A stretch of DNA of 64,000 nucleotides from Rhodospirillales bacterium 24-66-33 (GCA_002281855.1 NCHQ01000010.1:62001-126000), one strand, 5' to 3'. Shown: positions 7,528 through 16,773, counted from the stretch's first letter. Made by a program: numbers and translations. The notes: generated by a model from the letters alone, not told the origin.

Positions 7528-9060
7528 ATGGGCACGGGCTTTCGCGCCTCGATGGATTGGCTGCACACCTGGGCCGGAGTGGCGCTGGGCGGATTGCTGT
7601 TCGCCATCTTCTGGATGGGAACGCTGTCGGTGTTCGATCGCGAGATCGATCGCTGGATGGCGCCGATGACGCGCCTCGAGCCGACCGATGGAAGCGTTGC
7701 CGTCGAGGCGCTGCGGGCATCCTACGAGGCGGCGGCCGAGGCCAAGGCAACCTCGTGGTTCGCGCAGCTTCCGACGGAACGGGCTCCGGTGCTGCAGGTC
7801 ACGTGGCGCGAGGGGACGCGCCAGCTCGTGCGGCTGTTCGATCCCGCCACCGGCGCCGCGCTGCCCGATCCCGGCACATGGGCGGGCACGGGCTTCCTCT
7901 ATCCTTTCCACTACATGCTGCATGTCCGGCTGGGCTACTGGATCGTCGGCGTGGCGGGGATGGCGATGCTGCTGCTCTGCGTTTCGGGCGTGGTGATCCA
8001 CCGCAAGATCTTCGCCGACTTCTTCACCTTCCGGGCCGACAAACAGCCGCGCCGCCTGGTGCTCGACCTGCACAACGTGACCGGGGTGCTCGGCCTGCCG
8101 TTTCACTTCATGATCACCCTGTCGGGCGTGATCATCTTCTTTGGGGTGTATTTCCCCGGCACGATCCAGTTCGCCTATGGCGACGAGGTCCGGGCCTTCG
8201 CCCTAGAAGCCTACGGCAATTACGACAGGCCGAGGCTCGGTCGGCCCGCCGCGCTCGCCTCGCTCGACGCCATCACGACGGAGGCGAGCCGTCTCTGGGA
8301 TGGGGAGACGCCGCGATACCTGTTCGTCCGCCAACCCGGCGATGCCGCCGCCGTGGTGCAGGTCGCCCGCCATGGCGAGGATCGCGTCGCCGGGCGTTCC
8401 GACATCGCCTATTTCGACGCGACGAGCGGGGCGCTGCTGCAGCAGCGCATCACGCCGCAGCCGGTCCTGTCGGCGCAACGCTTCATCGCCGGGCTGCACC
8501 TGATCCAGTTCCGCCACTGGACCCTGCGCTGGGTCTATTTCGTCCTGGGCCTCGCCGGATGTGCGCTGATCGCCACCGGCTACCTGTTCTGGCTGGAGTC
8601 GCGGAAGAAGAAGGGCGGACGCCTGGGCTCGCGCGGCGTGCGCCTCGTCGAGGCGCTGACCGTCGGCTCGGTGAGCGGCATCCTCGTCGCAACGCTTGCC
8701 TTCTTCGTCGCCAACCGGCTGCTGCCGCTGGGCACGGTCTTTCTCGGGGAGGATCGCGCCTCGCTCGAGATGTGGGTCTTCTATCTCGTCTGGCTCGCGA
8801 GCTTCACGCATGCCGCGCTGCGGCCGCGCCGTGCCTGGATCGAACAGTGTGGGGCGATCGCTGTCCTGGCGCTCGCTGCGGTGCTGCTCAACTGGATGAC
8901 CACTGGCGATCATCCCGGCCGCAGCCTCGGCCAGCCCCATCTCTGGAGCGTTGCCGGCATGGATATCCTGCTGCTCGGCAGCGCCGCAACGGCGGCGTTG
9001 ACGGCCTTTGCCCTGGGCCGGCGGCGAGCGCGCGCAACTTCGCTTGGTCTTGCCCGTTGA
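7528..9060 (+). CDS. PepSY-associated membrane protein (likely ferrisiderophore reductase)
   Basis: A 510-aa inner-membrane protein of the PepSY_TM family. Early helix LHTWAGVALGGLLFAIFWMG contains the family's His, and a second is in VVIHRKIFADFF. A third follows in LDLHNVTGVLGLPFHFMITL, then a periplasmic PepSY-like middle (LRASYEAAAEA; RYLFVRQPGDAAAVVQVA) and further helices. Such proteins beside siderophore receptors usually reduce or release iron from the siderophore in the periplasm. It lies 24 bp behind the receptor, presumably in the same transcript. ATG 7528 chosen; GTG 7519 and 7525 are in frame. Confidence 0.8.
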   Translation: MGTGFRASMDWLHTWAGVALGGLLFAIFWMGTLSVFDREIDRWMAPMTRLEPTDGSVAVEALRASYEAAAEAKATSWFAQLPTERAPVLQVTWREGTRQLVRLFDPATGAALPDPGTWAGTGFLYPFHYMLHVRLGYWIVGVAGMAMLLLCVSGVVIHRKIFADFFTFRADKQPRRLVLDLHNVTGVLGLPFHFMITLSGVIIFFGVYFPGTIQFAYGDEVRAFALEAYGNYDRPRLGRPAALASLDAITTEASRLWDGETPRYLFVRQPGDAAAVVQVARHGEDRVAGRSDIAYFDATSGALLQQRITPQPVLSAQRFIAGLHLIQFRHWTLRWVYFVLGLAGCALIATGYLFWLESRKKKGGRLGSRGVRLVEALTVGSVSGILVATLAFFVANRLLPLGTVFLGEDRASLEMWVFYLVWLASFTHAALRPRRAWIEQCGAIAVLALAAVLLNWMTTGDHPGRSLGQPHLWSVAGMDILLLGSAATAALTAFALGRRRARATSLGLAR

Positions 9061-9092
9061 TCGACTCGCGCATCGGGAGGAAGTTGGAGTTC

Positions 9093-9335
9093 ATGAGCAG
9101 CCTGCAGGACGCCACCAAGGTCGCCGCCGCGTTGCGCGGCCAGAAGAAGTACCGCGACGCCATCGACCTGATCGAGAAGGCGCTGGCCGCCGCTCCGCCC
9201 GAGGACTTCGCCCGCCTCGATGCCAACCGCGAGGGCCTGCGCGCCGCCGAGGAAGCGGGCCTGCACGACGTCGCGAAACGCTTCGCCGATGCCATTTCCT
9301 TGAAAGAAACCGAAGGCGATCCGGACGAGGATTGA
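9093..9335 (+). CDS. Small helical TPR-like protein
   Basis: An 80-aa, all-helical, soluble-looking product (VAAALRGQKKYRDAIDLIEK, then ALAAAPPEDF and LREA-like helices) with a spacing reminiscent of one and a half tetratricopeptide repeats. Function unknown. ATG 9093 has GGAG three bases before and GGGAGG further up; an in-frame TTG at 9084 is an alternative. It sits between the PepSY gene and the second sigma gene, so it is probably the last gene of module 1. Confidence 0.6.
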   Translation: MSSLQDATKVAAALRGQKKYRDAIDLIEKALAAAPPEDFARLDANREGLRAAEEAGLHDVAKRFADAISLKETEGDPDED

Positions 9336-9373
9336 CCGGGCCAGAGCGTCATCGGCCGTCCGGACGAGGCAAT

Positions 9374-9388
9374 TGCGAGTGATTTGCA
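9374..9388. promoter_or_regulatory. Fur-box-like element upstream of fecI-2
   Basis: TGCGAGTGATTTGCA, imperfectly palindromic (TGC-G/A-A ... T-T-GCA), 47 bp before the preferred start of the second sigma gene. Same length and outline as the palindrome before fecI-1, which supports a shared iron-responsive repressor. Confidence 0.5.
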
Positions 9389-9435
9389 TTTGAGGTAAGC
9401 AGGCCGCGAAATCGGGATTGGGAGCGGCCCGTCGG

Positions 9436-9993
9436 GTGTCTCGGAACGCAGCCATCTTCATGGGTCATCGTCGCGCCCTGGTGGAATATGCCGCCAGGCT
9501 CGTGGGGTCGCGCTCGCTCGCCGAGGACCTGGTCCAGGAGGCGTGGCTGCGGTTCGACAACGCCTCCGAGAAGCAATTCGTCCGCGAGCCGCTCAACTAC
9601 CTCTACAGGATCGTCCGGAACCTGGCGCTGGACCGGCGGCGCAGGACGATGCGCGAAGCCGGGATATTCGCCCATATCGACGTCGACTCGGCGGCCGTCG
9701 TGTCTCCGGACGGTCCCGCGACGCCGGAGACGCAGGCGCTGTTCCGCGACGAGTTGCGACAGCTCCAGCTGGCGATCTCGAACCTGCCCGAACGCAGCCG
9801 GATCGCCTTCGAGATGCACAAGTTCGGCGGCGCCAGGCTGCGCGAGATTGCGGAGTACCTGGGCATCTCGCTCTCGATGGCGCAAGTGCTGGTCGACGAC
9901 GCCATGGAGCAGTGCAAGCGGGAACTCGGCTGGAGCGGGGCAGAGGACATGGAAAACCCATCACCTCGGACGTCGAAGAGTCAGAAGCCATGA
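9436..9993 (+). CDS. FecI-type ECF sigma factor (module 2)
   Basis: A 185-aa ECF sigma factor paralogous to that at 3309-3809. Region 2 has LAEDLVQEAWLRFDN and LNYLYRIVRNLALDRRRR; region 4 has LPERSRIAFEMHKFGGARLR and IAEYLGISLSMAQVLVDDAM. GTG 9436 aligns with the start of the paralogue; TTG 9418 and ATG 9460 are in frame. The C terminus carries an extra tail of about 20 residues absent from the first copy. fecR-2 follows after 42 bp. Confidence 0.9.
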   Translation: MSRNAAIFMGHRRALVEYAARLVGSRSLAEDLVQEAWLRFDNASEKQFVREPLNYLYRIVRNLALDRRRRTMREAGIFAHIDVDSAAVVSPDGPATPETQALFRDELRQLQLAISNLPERSRIAFEMHKFGGARLREIAEYLGISLSMAQVLVDDAMEQCKRELGWSGAEDMENPSPRTSKSQKP

Positions 9994-10035
9994 CCTGCCG
10001 GTTGCCCGGCTAGCCGGAAACGCTCAGGAGAAGGG

Positions 10036-11061
10036 ATGGAAGCGCCTACCGAACCGGCACGGCAGACCCCCTCGCGGCAGGCCAACCGATGGTGGATCCT
10101 GCTGCAGGAGGAGCCTCGCGACGAGGTGCTTCGGCGCCGCCTCGATCTATGGCGCAGCGCAAGTTCGGAGAATGAGGAAGCCTGGCGGGAGGTCGAACGG
10201 TTGCACCGGTTGGCCGGTCACGCCGAACAGGGCGCCGGTCAGGACTGGCGCCGCTTTCTTTCCGAGCGCAGGGGTGAATCGACCCAGGGACCGCGTGCCA
10301 GACATTCGGGGCCGGCCCTGAGCGCAAGCAGTCGATCCTCCCGGCCACGATGGATCGCGGCTGGGGCCGCCGCCGCGCTCGCCGCCATGCTCGCCTTCGT
10401 CTGGGTGCCGGTCGTACTGGTCGACCTGCAGTCGGACCATGTCACCTCGACCGCTGAGCTTCGCAACATCACGCTCGAAGACGGCAGCATCGTCACGCTG
10501 GCGGCGGAAAGCGCCATTGCCGTGTCCCTGTCCGACGTGGAGCGGCGCGTCCGGCTGCTGAAGGGCGAGGCGTTCTTTCGGGTCACGAGCGACACTCGCC
10601 GTCCGTTCAAGGTGATCGCCAGCCATGTGCAGGCCACCGTGGTGGGAACGGAATTCGACGTTCGCATGGCTGCGGGCGACGTCACGGTCGACGTCGCCGA
10701 AGGCGTCGTTGCCGTCGGGCGGGTTGGGGCCATAGACGGCGAGCGTCTCGGGGCAGGGCAGTCGTTGAGCATCGCGGCGAACGGAACGTCGCGGCTTGCC
10801 GCTTTGCCTCCCCCGTTCGTCGGAGCGTGGCGGCAGGGGCGCCTGCTGACGGCCGAGGTCCCGTTGCGGGATGCGGTCGAGCAACTCAGGCGACACTTCG
10901 AGGGCGTGATCGTGCTGACCGACACGTCACTCGGCGACCGGCCGATCACGGGCGCGTACACGCTGTCGGAACCCGAGAGTGCCTTGCGGGCGATCGCGAA
11001 GGCCCATGGCGCTGTCGTGCGGCGCGTCACGCCCTGGCTGCTGGTGATTTCCCCGTCCTGA
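10036..11061 (+). CDS. FecR-type anti-sigma/sensor protein (module 2)
   Basis: A 341-aa paralogue of the FecR at 3894-4895. N-terminal sigma-binding part (NRWWILLQEEPRDEVLRRRL), a membrane segment at about 106-130 (IAAGAAAALAAMLAFVWVPV), then the periplasmic FecR domain (LEDGSIVTLAAESAIAVSLS; GEAFFRVTSDTRRPFKV). The end TPWLLVISPS nearly matches copy 1. The linker between N terminus and membrane segment is longer than in copy 1. ATG 10036 follows CAGGAGAAGGG. It should control FecI-2 in response to the second receptor. Confidence 0.9.
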   Translation: MEAPTEPARQTPSRQANRWWILLQEEPRDEVLRRRLDLWRSASSENEEAWREVERLHRLAGHAEQGAGQDWRRFLSERRGESTQGPRARHSGPALSASSRSSRPRWIAAGAAAALAAMLAFVWVPVVLVDLQSDHVTSTAELRNITLEDGSIVTLAAESAIAVSLSDVERRVRLLKGEAFFRVTSDTRRPFKVIASHVQATVVGTEFDVRMAAGDVTVDVAEGVVAVGRVGAIDGERLGAGQSLSIAANGTSRLAALPPPFVGAWRQGRLLTAEVPLRDAVEQLRRHFEGVIVLTDTSLGDRPITGAYTLSEPESALRAIAKAHGAVVRRVTPWLLVISPS

Positions 11062-11204
11062 ACCGGGCGTGGAAAAAAATCTTCATCGCGATTGGAATCC
11101 ATCCGGCCTGTGGCGTCGGAAGGATCGAGGAAGTAGCCACGCGACGCCGTTCAGGGCGAGCCGCCGCTCATCGCACCTGCTTCCCGGGCATATGGAGTGC
11201 AGTG

Positions 11205-13649
11205 ATGTCAGCGTGCGGCGGGGCAAGGCGCGGGATCGCGTCTGGATTCATCATGGTCCTTTTGACCGGAACGGCATTGACGCTGGTGGCCGGACCCGTG
11301 TGGGCGCAGGCGCATCGGGAGACCGCCCAGGCAGCGCCGCGACACGCCTTCAATGTCCCGGCCGGGCCGCTTGCGAGTGTGCTGCCACTCTTCGGGCAGC
11401 AGTCGGGCCGGCAGGTCACCGCCAACACCGACACGATCCGCGGCCTTTCCTCGCCGGGGGTGCAGGGCAACCTGACGGTGGAAGAAGCCCTCCAGCGGCT
11501 GCTCGCCGGAACGGGCGCCACCTACAGTGTCGGCGCCGGTGCGGTCATCTCCGTCCAGCGGATCGGTCCAACGACATCGAACGCGATGCAGCTCGATCCG
11601 GTGCAGGTGCAGGGCAATACAGTGCCGCCGCAAGCCGAGATCGGCAACCTGCTCCCAGCGTACGCCGGTGGAGACGTCGCGCGGGGCGGCCGCGTCGGGG
11701 TTCTAGGCAATCGCGACTACATGGACACGCCGTTCAGCACCACGACCTACACGGAAAAATTCATCAAGGATGTCCAAGCCCGGTCGGTAATCGATGTCCT
11801 GGTGGATGATCCTTCAGTGCGGGCGGTTTACGGTCAGTCAGCTGACGACGATCGAATGTACATTCGTGGCTTCTCTTTGGGCTCGCAGGACATGGCCTTC
11901 AACGGCCTCTATGGCGTCTCTGGACTCCTTTCAATGCCCATGGCTGGCATCGAGCGGGTGGAAGTTTTTCGAGGCCCCTCGGCGATGTTGAGCGGCATGG
12001 CGCCGCGAGGTGCGGTGGGTGGAACCATAAACTTCGTGCCCAAGCGAGCTCCCGACGACGGTATAAGCCAGGCCACAGCGCTCTACGCGTCGAACGCAAA
12101 CTTTGGCGGACACATAGATGTCGGGCGACGTTTCGGTCCCGACAAAGAACTCGGCATTCGCGGCAACGCCTACTACACAGGCGGCCCAACGGTCTCGAAC
12201 TACCAAGCGGATCAGTTGATAAATCTGACACTAGGCGTCGATTATCGCAGCCCGCAGTCTCGCCTCGATTTCGATCTGGGCTATTTTCAGCGAACGCTCA
12301 GCGGTGGGCAGCCCGGTGTCTTGCTGCGGGCTGGCCTTGCGGTGCCACCGGCGCCGAACACGACTGCCAACTTCTATCAGCCCTGGGAGTTTCAGACGAC
12401 GAGCGTCGGCTACGGCGATCTGCGCCTTGAGTACGACTTCGTCGACAACCTCACGGGTTTCATCAAGGCCGGTGGCAACAATCAGAACGTCGCGGCGCTG
12501 TGGGCCTATCCGACGATCCAGTCGAATTCGGGAGACACGGCGGCGACCCCAAACAAGATTGTCTCTTGGTATCAGAACGCCTCATTCGAGGCGGGTGCCC
12601 GCGGGAGACTTCAGACCGGTGAAGTGAAGCACGAGGCGGTCGTGAGCGGCTCGTACCTCGTCAACTGGACCGGAACTCTTGCGAGGAACGCTCCGTCCGC
12701 CGTCACGTCCAATATCTATGCCCCGATCGTTCAACCGGCGCCAAACCTGACTGGTTTTGCACAGGGGGCACCGATGACCTCTCAGACCGTACTCGGCGGC
12801 ATCGGCTTGATCGACTCCATTTCCGCCTTTGGCGACAAGCTGCAACTCATCGCCGGCGTGCGCCTGCAGCAGATCCAGGTCTCCAACTGGAATGCGCTTA
12901 CTGGCTTGCCGACTCCCGGATATACGCAAAGTGCCGTGACGCCCACGGTCAGCCTCGTTGTCAGGCCGTGGAAGCATCTTTCCTTCTACGGCAACTACAT
13001 CCAGGCCCTCGAACAGGGCCCGACAGCAGCAGCCGGCCTCGCGAACGCTGGCACGACCTTCGCGCCCTTCACGTCCACACAGTTCGAAGCGGGCGCAAAG
13101 CTGGACCTGGGCGACTTCGGGGCCACTCTCAGCTTCTTCCAGATCACCAAGCCGAGCTCCTACGTCAATGCGGCGACGAATTCTCTTGTCGTTCAGGGCC
13201 AGCAGGTAAACAGCGGCATCGAGTTCACAATGTTTGGCGAGCCCATCAAGGGCTTCAGGCCCGTCGGCGGCTTCCTTGCGATGAGCCCCGTGCTCACGAG
13301 CACGCTCAACGGCACCAATAACGGCCACTACGCCCCCGGTGTCCCGCAATTCCAGGCGAACCTTGGACTCGATTGGGATACGCCTTGGGTCAAAGGCATG
13401 ACGGTCGGTGGCCGGTTGATCTACACCGGCCAGGCATTTCTCGATCCTGCCAATCTGCAGTCCGTTCCGGCATGGACGCGTGTCGACCTGAGCGCGAAGT
13501 ACGTCTTCGAGCGCACCGACGGCAAGCCGATCGCCATTCGCGGACAGGTCACCAACGTCGGCAACAACAACTACTGGATGGCCGTGCCGGGTTACTTGAC
13601 GCAGGGTGCGCCGCGGACGTTCATGTTATCGCTCACCGCGGATTTCTAG
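11205..13649 (+). CDS. TonB-dependent siderophore receptor with STN signalling domain (module 2)
   Basis: An 814-aa outer-membrane transducer, paralogue of the receptor at 5033-7504. Signal peptide ends GPVWAQ (about residue 35). The STN domain (FNVPAGPLASVLPLFGQQSG) and plug (IDVLVDDPSVRAVYG; VEVFRGPSAMLSGMAPRGAV) are present and the barrel ends LSLTADF. The two receptors share LPAYAGG-type and LGNRD-M-TPF motifs but differ widely in the barrel, suggesting different ligands. From about 11750 to 12650 codons ending in A or T (ata, act, ttt) are noticeably commoner than in copy 1. ATG 11205 chosen; GTG 11202 adjoins it. Confidence 0.93.
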   Translation: MSACGGARRGIASGFIMVLLTGTALTLVAGPVWAQAHRETAQAAPRHAFNVPAGPLASVLPLFGQQSGRQVTANTDTIRGLSSPGVQGNLTVEEALQRLLAGTGATYSVGAGAVISVQRIGPTTSNAMQLDPVQVQGNTVPPQAEIGNLLPAYAGGDVARGGRVGVLGNRDYMDTPFSTTTYTEKFIKDVQARSVIDVLVDDPSVRAVYGQSADDDRMYIRGFSLGSQDMAFNGLYGVSGLLSMPMAGIERVEVFRGPSAMLSGMAPRGAVGGTINFVPKRAPDDGISQATALYASNANFGGHIDVGRRFGPDKELGIRGNAYYTGGPTVSNYQADQLINLTLGVDYRSPQSRLDFDLGYFQRTLSGGQPGVLLRAGLAVPPAPNTTANFYQPWEFQTTSVGYGDLRLEYDFVDNLTGFIKAGGNNQNVAALWAYPTIQSNSGDTAATPNKIVSWYQNASFEAGARGRLQTGEVKHEAVVSGSYLVNWTGTLARNAPSAVTSNIYAPIVQPAPNLTGFAQGAPMTSQTVLGGIGLIDSISAFGDKLQLIAGVRLQQIQVSNWNALTGLPTPGYTQSAVTPTVSLVVRPWKHLSFYGNYIQALEQGPTAAAGLANAGTTFAPFTSTQFEAGAKLDLGDFGATLSFFQITKPSSYVNAATNSLVVQGQQVNSGIEFTMFGEPIKGFRPVGGFLAMSPVLTSTLNGTNNGHYAPGVPQFQANLGLDWDTPWVKGMTVGGRLIYTGQAFLDPANLQSVPAWTRVDLSAKYVFERTDGKPIAIRGQVTNVGNNNYWMAVPGYLTQGAPRTFMLSLTADF

Positions 13650-13657
13650 GAGATGTC

Positions 13658-13807
13658 TTGGGGGTGACGGAGGCGGTCATTTCGTGGGATCACGAACTCG
13701 ACGACATTCTCAATCCGCATCTTCATGAGGAGACCGCAAGCGGTGCCGCGATCCCTTCCCTGGAGGTGGCACGCCAGGTGGAACGCGCGACCCGCGCGTG
13801 CGCGTGA
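13658..13807 (+). CDS. Possible 49-aa protein downstream of TonB receptor 2
   Basis: A short frame with TTG start, preceded by AGGAG at a 5-base gap that overlaps the receptor's stop codon. The product (GVTEAVISWDHELDDILNPH, then LEVARQVERATRACA) is acidic in the middle and not arginine-laden like out-of-frame translations here. No family recognised. If GTG 13664 is used the product is 47 aa. It would be translationally coupled to the receptor. Confidence 0.35.
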   Translation: MGVTEAVISWDHELDDILNPHLHEETASGAAIPSLEVARQVERATRACA

Positions 13808-13972
13808 CGCTTTTTTCCGCTCGCGGGCCGCATCCTCGGCTTGCCCGGTCGCATCCTGATCTCGGTCATGGGGCTCGGTGACGGGGCGTCGTCATCTGGT
13901 GTCGCAAGCGCCGCGCGCGATTTGCCCTATCCCGGTCTTCACGCCACACATCGGCCACGCGTCTTGTCCGCG
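13808..13972. other. Intergenic region between convergent module 2 and oxidase operon
   Basis: The end of the small frame carries a 7-bp GC stem (ACGCGCG, loop ACC, CGCGCGT at 13783-13799) followed 11 bases later by T6 at 13811-13816. This could end transcription of the iron module, though the stem-to-T spacing is longer than usual. Nothing else recognised. Confidence 0.3.
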
Positions 13973-14284
13973 TCAGGCGCACGCCGATGTGAGTGCCACG
14001 GGCGAGCCCGTGACCAGCATCGCGCCCGCACCGGCGAGTACGGTAGCGAGCGTGACGCGTCGCTCGAAGTCTGACGATGCCGACCGGGTGAGCCGCAGGA
14101 GCGCGAGGCCTGCTGCGACGAGGAGCAGCCAGGTCACGACCAGGAACCAGCGTAACAGCGCGGCCCCGAACAGTTGGATCTCCTGCCAGCCATAGGCGCA
14201 TCCCGCGCCCTGCAGCGCATAGAGCAGCGAGAAGCCGAAGGCCCAGAGAATGAGGCCGGCGCTGACCCGTGCCAGCAGCGTCAC
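13973..14284 (-). CDS. Small membrane protein of the cytochrome oxidase operon
   Basis: A 103-aa protein with three hydrophobic segments (VSAGLILWAFGFSLLYALQG; AALLRWFLVVTWLLLVAAGL; LATVLAGAGAMLVTGSPVAL). The GTG start overlaps the stop of the fused oxidase gene by four bases (GTGA), so it is translationally coupled and likely an accessory subunit or assembly protein. No family recognised. Confidence 0.7.
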   Translation of the reverse strand: MTLLARVSAGLILWAFGFSLLYALQGAGCAYGWQEIQLFGAALLRWFLVVTWLLLVAAGLALLRLTRSASSDFERRVTLATVLAGAGAMLVTGSPVALTSACA

Positions 14285-16773
14285 GACGCCACCGCAGGGG
14301 CGAGAAGACAGACGAGCACGATCGCCAGCGTCGCCCCGGAATAGTCGATGAACAGGCGCGCCACGCGGAGGTCGAGCGTGCGGCGGGGCGACACGTGGCC
14401 GGCTGCGACGCGGGCGCGGGCGAAGCCCATGCAGAGCAGAGCGATGAGGGCGTGCAGCAGGGAATAGGCGAGCAGCGCCCAGCTACAGGCGGCATAGGCG
14501 TGCTCCTGCGGCGCGGGCAGTGCCGTGACGCCGAGCGTCCCCAGCGCGACGATCGTGCCCAGCTGCGCCGCAGCGCCGGCAAGCGCCGCGCGTCCGGCCG
14601 GGCCCAGCGCACCGTCGGCGCTCGCGGCGAGGCTGCGGCGAGCGAACAGGCTGCCTGCCGCCGCCGCCACGGCCGCGAGGAGACCGGGCATGAGACCGCC
14701 GTCGATGCGCTCCGGCGGCGGCCAGTTCGGCGCGATGACCCAAAGGAAGGCGTAGCCGAACAGCAGTGAGGCCAGGGCCGTGCCGTCGGCCACGAGCAGG
14801 AAGGCGCTGCCCCACCAGCCGGGCGCGCCCGCGGCTTCGCGATGGATAGGCGCTACCTCACCGCGGCCGATCGGCAGCGGGCCGATGTCGCGGCGCCAGT
14901 CGAGCACCCAGGCCCAGCGCAGGCCCAACGCCACGACTCCTGCCACCGGCAGCAGCGACAGCCAGTATTGGCCGGCCAGCAGGCAGAGGAAGAAGCATCC
15001 CGTCACCACGGCCGTGACGATCGGCAGGCGCGTGTTGCCGGGCAGCACCACGACATGATCGATCGCACCGCTCGTCGTCTCCACCGCCATCGTCTCTCGC
15101 CAGCCGTGGCGCGGCTGCCCGAGATAGCCCTCGCCGCGCGCCAGCGACGTCGCGAGAGCGGGGGCGTCGGCCAGCGGCTCGCGATCGGCGACAGTGGGAA
15201 GGCTCGCGATATTGTAGGCGGGCGTCGGAATCGGCATCGCCCATTCGAGCGTGCCGGCGGTCCACGGATTGCGGCTCCGGCGGCGGGCGTAATAGAGGTG
15301 CAAGGCGACGTCGATGGCGAACAGGGCGAAGCCGAAGGCCATGACGAAGCTGCCGACCGAGGAGACGAGGTTCAGCAGCGTCCATCCCGCTTCTTCGGGA
15401 TAGGTATGCACGCGGCGCCGCATGCCGAGCAGGCCGGTCAGGTGCATCATGAAGAAGGTCACGTTGAAGCCGACAAAAATCATCCAGAACGACGCCTTGC
15501 CCAACAGGTCGTCACGCGTGCGGCCGGTGAAATGCGGGAGCCAGTAATAGGCGCCGGCGAGCATCGGGAAGATGAAGCCGCCGATCAGCACGTAATGCAG
15601 ATGCGCGACCACGAAATGCGTGTCGTGCGCCTGCAGGTCGAAGGGCACCATCGCCAGCATCACGCCGGTCATCCCGCCGATCACGAAGATCACGAAGAAG
15701 CCCAGCAGGTAGAGCATGGGAAGCTTCAGCTCAGGCCGGCCGTTCCACAACGTCCCGATCCAGGCGAAGACCTGCACCGCCGTCGGCAGGGCCACCAGCG
15801 CCGAGGCGGCCGAGAAGAAGCCGAGCGCCATGTGCGGGATGCCGGTGGTGAACATGTGGTGCACCCACAGGCCGAAACTGAGGAACGCGAGCGCCAGCAG
15901 CGCCGCCACGATCCAGCCGTAGCCCAGGATGCGGGTGCGGGCGAGCACCGGCAGGACCGTCGAGATCACGCCCGCCGCTGGCAGGAAGATGATGTAGACC
16001 TCGGGGTGGCCGAACAGCCAGAACAGGTGCTGCCATAGCAGCGGACTGCCGCCGCGCGAGGGATCGAAGAACGGCCAGTCGAAGGCGCGTTCCACCTCGA
16101 GCAGGATCGAGCCCAGGATCAGCGGCGGGAAGGCCACGATCATCATCAGCGCGGTGATCAGGAGATACCAGGCGAACAGCGGCATGCGGTCCAGCCGCAT
16201 GCCCGGCGCGCGCAGCTTCAGGACCGAGACGGTGATCTCGATGGCGGCCGAGATCGCCGAAATCTCGACGAAGGTGATGCCGAGCAGCCAGACGTCGGCG
16301 TTGATCCCCGGCGTGAAGGCTTTGGAGGAGAGCGGCGTGTACATGAACCAACCGCCGTCGGGCGCCACGCCGAAGATCATCGAGGCGATCAGGATCGTTC
16401 CGCCGAACAGGTAGCACCACCAGCCATAGGCGGAGAGGCGGGGGAAGGCCATGTCGCGGCTGCCCAGCATCTTCGGCAGCATGTAGAGCGCCAGCCCTTC
16501 GAACATCGGGATGGCGAACAGGAACATCATGATGCTGCCGTGCATCGTGAACAGCTGATTGTAGATGTCGGGCCCGACGAAGGCGCTGCCCGGCGTCGCG
16601 AGCTGCGCGCGGATCATCATCGCCAGCACGCCGCCAATCGCGAAGAAGACGAAGGCCGCCACCACGAAGCGCTTGCCGATATCGGAATGGTTGACCGACA
16701 CGGCGGTGCCGCGCCAGCCCTTCGGTGCGCCCCAGATCGCCTCGAGGGCGCGGTGCCGTCGCAGCGCGTTCAT
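14281..16773 (-). CDS. ctaD: Cytochrome c oxidase subunit I/III fusion
   Basis: An 830-aa heme-copper oxidase protein in which the subunit I core (about residues 1-540) is fused to a subunit III-like membrane part. Catalytic signatures: GHPEVYIIFLPAAGVIS with the CuB His and cross-linked Tyr, WVHHMFTTG with two more CuB His, and AHDTHFVVAHLHYVLIGG with heme ligands. The III part begins near residue 590 (DHVVVLPGNTRLPIVTAVVT). It reduces oxygen to water and pumps protons. Start ATG 16773 overlaps the subunit II stop by four bases (ATGA). Such I/III fusions occur in several caa3/ba3-type alphaproteobacterial oxidases. Confidence 0.93.
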   Translation of the reverse strand: MNALRRHRALEAIWGAPKGWRGTAVSVNHSDIGKRFVVAAFVFFAIGGVLAMMIRAQLATPGSAFVGPDIYNQLFTMHGSIMMFLFAIPMFEGLALYMLPKMLGSRDMAFPRLSAYGWWCYLFGGTILIASMIFGVAPDGGWFMYTPLSSKAFTPGINADVWLLGITFVEISAISAAIEITVSVLKLRAPGMRLDRMPLFAWYLLITALMMIVAFPPLILGSILLEVERAFDWPFFDPSRGGSPLLWQHLFWLFGHPEVYIIFLPAAGVISTVLPVLARTRILGYGWIVAALLALAFLSFGLWVHHMFTTGIPHMALGFFSAASALVALPTAVQVFAWIGTLWNGRPELKLPMLYLLGFFVIFVIGGMTGVMLAMVPFDLQAHDTHFVVAHLHYVLIGGFIFPMLAGAYYWLPHFTGRTRDDLLGKASFWMIFVGFNVTFFMMHLTGLLGMRRRVHTYPEEAGWTLLNLVSSVGSFVMAFGFALFAIDVALHLYYARRRSRNPWTAGTLEWAMPIPTPAYNIASLPTVADREPLADAPALATSLARGEGYLGQPRHGWRETMAVETTSGAIDHVVVLPGNTRLPIVTAVVTGCFFLCLLAGQYWLSLLPVAGVVALGLRWAWVLDWRRDIGPLPIGRGEVAPIHREAAGAPGWWGSAFLLVADGTALASLLFGYAFLWVIAPNWPPPERIDGGLMPGLLAAVAAAAGSLFARRSLAASADGALGPAGRAALAGAAAQLGTIVALGTLGVTALPAPQEHAYAACSWALLAYSLLHALIALLCMGFARARVAAGHVSPRRTLDLRVARLFIDYSGATLAIVLVCLLAPAVAS

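Noticed and set aside
5468..7750. 760-codon open frame antisense to TonB receptor 1
   Set aside because: Arg/His/Asp-rich product with no fold signal. It is the usual mirror frame of a high-GC gene, and the receptor on the plus strand is certain.
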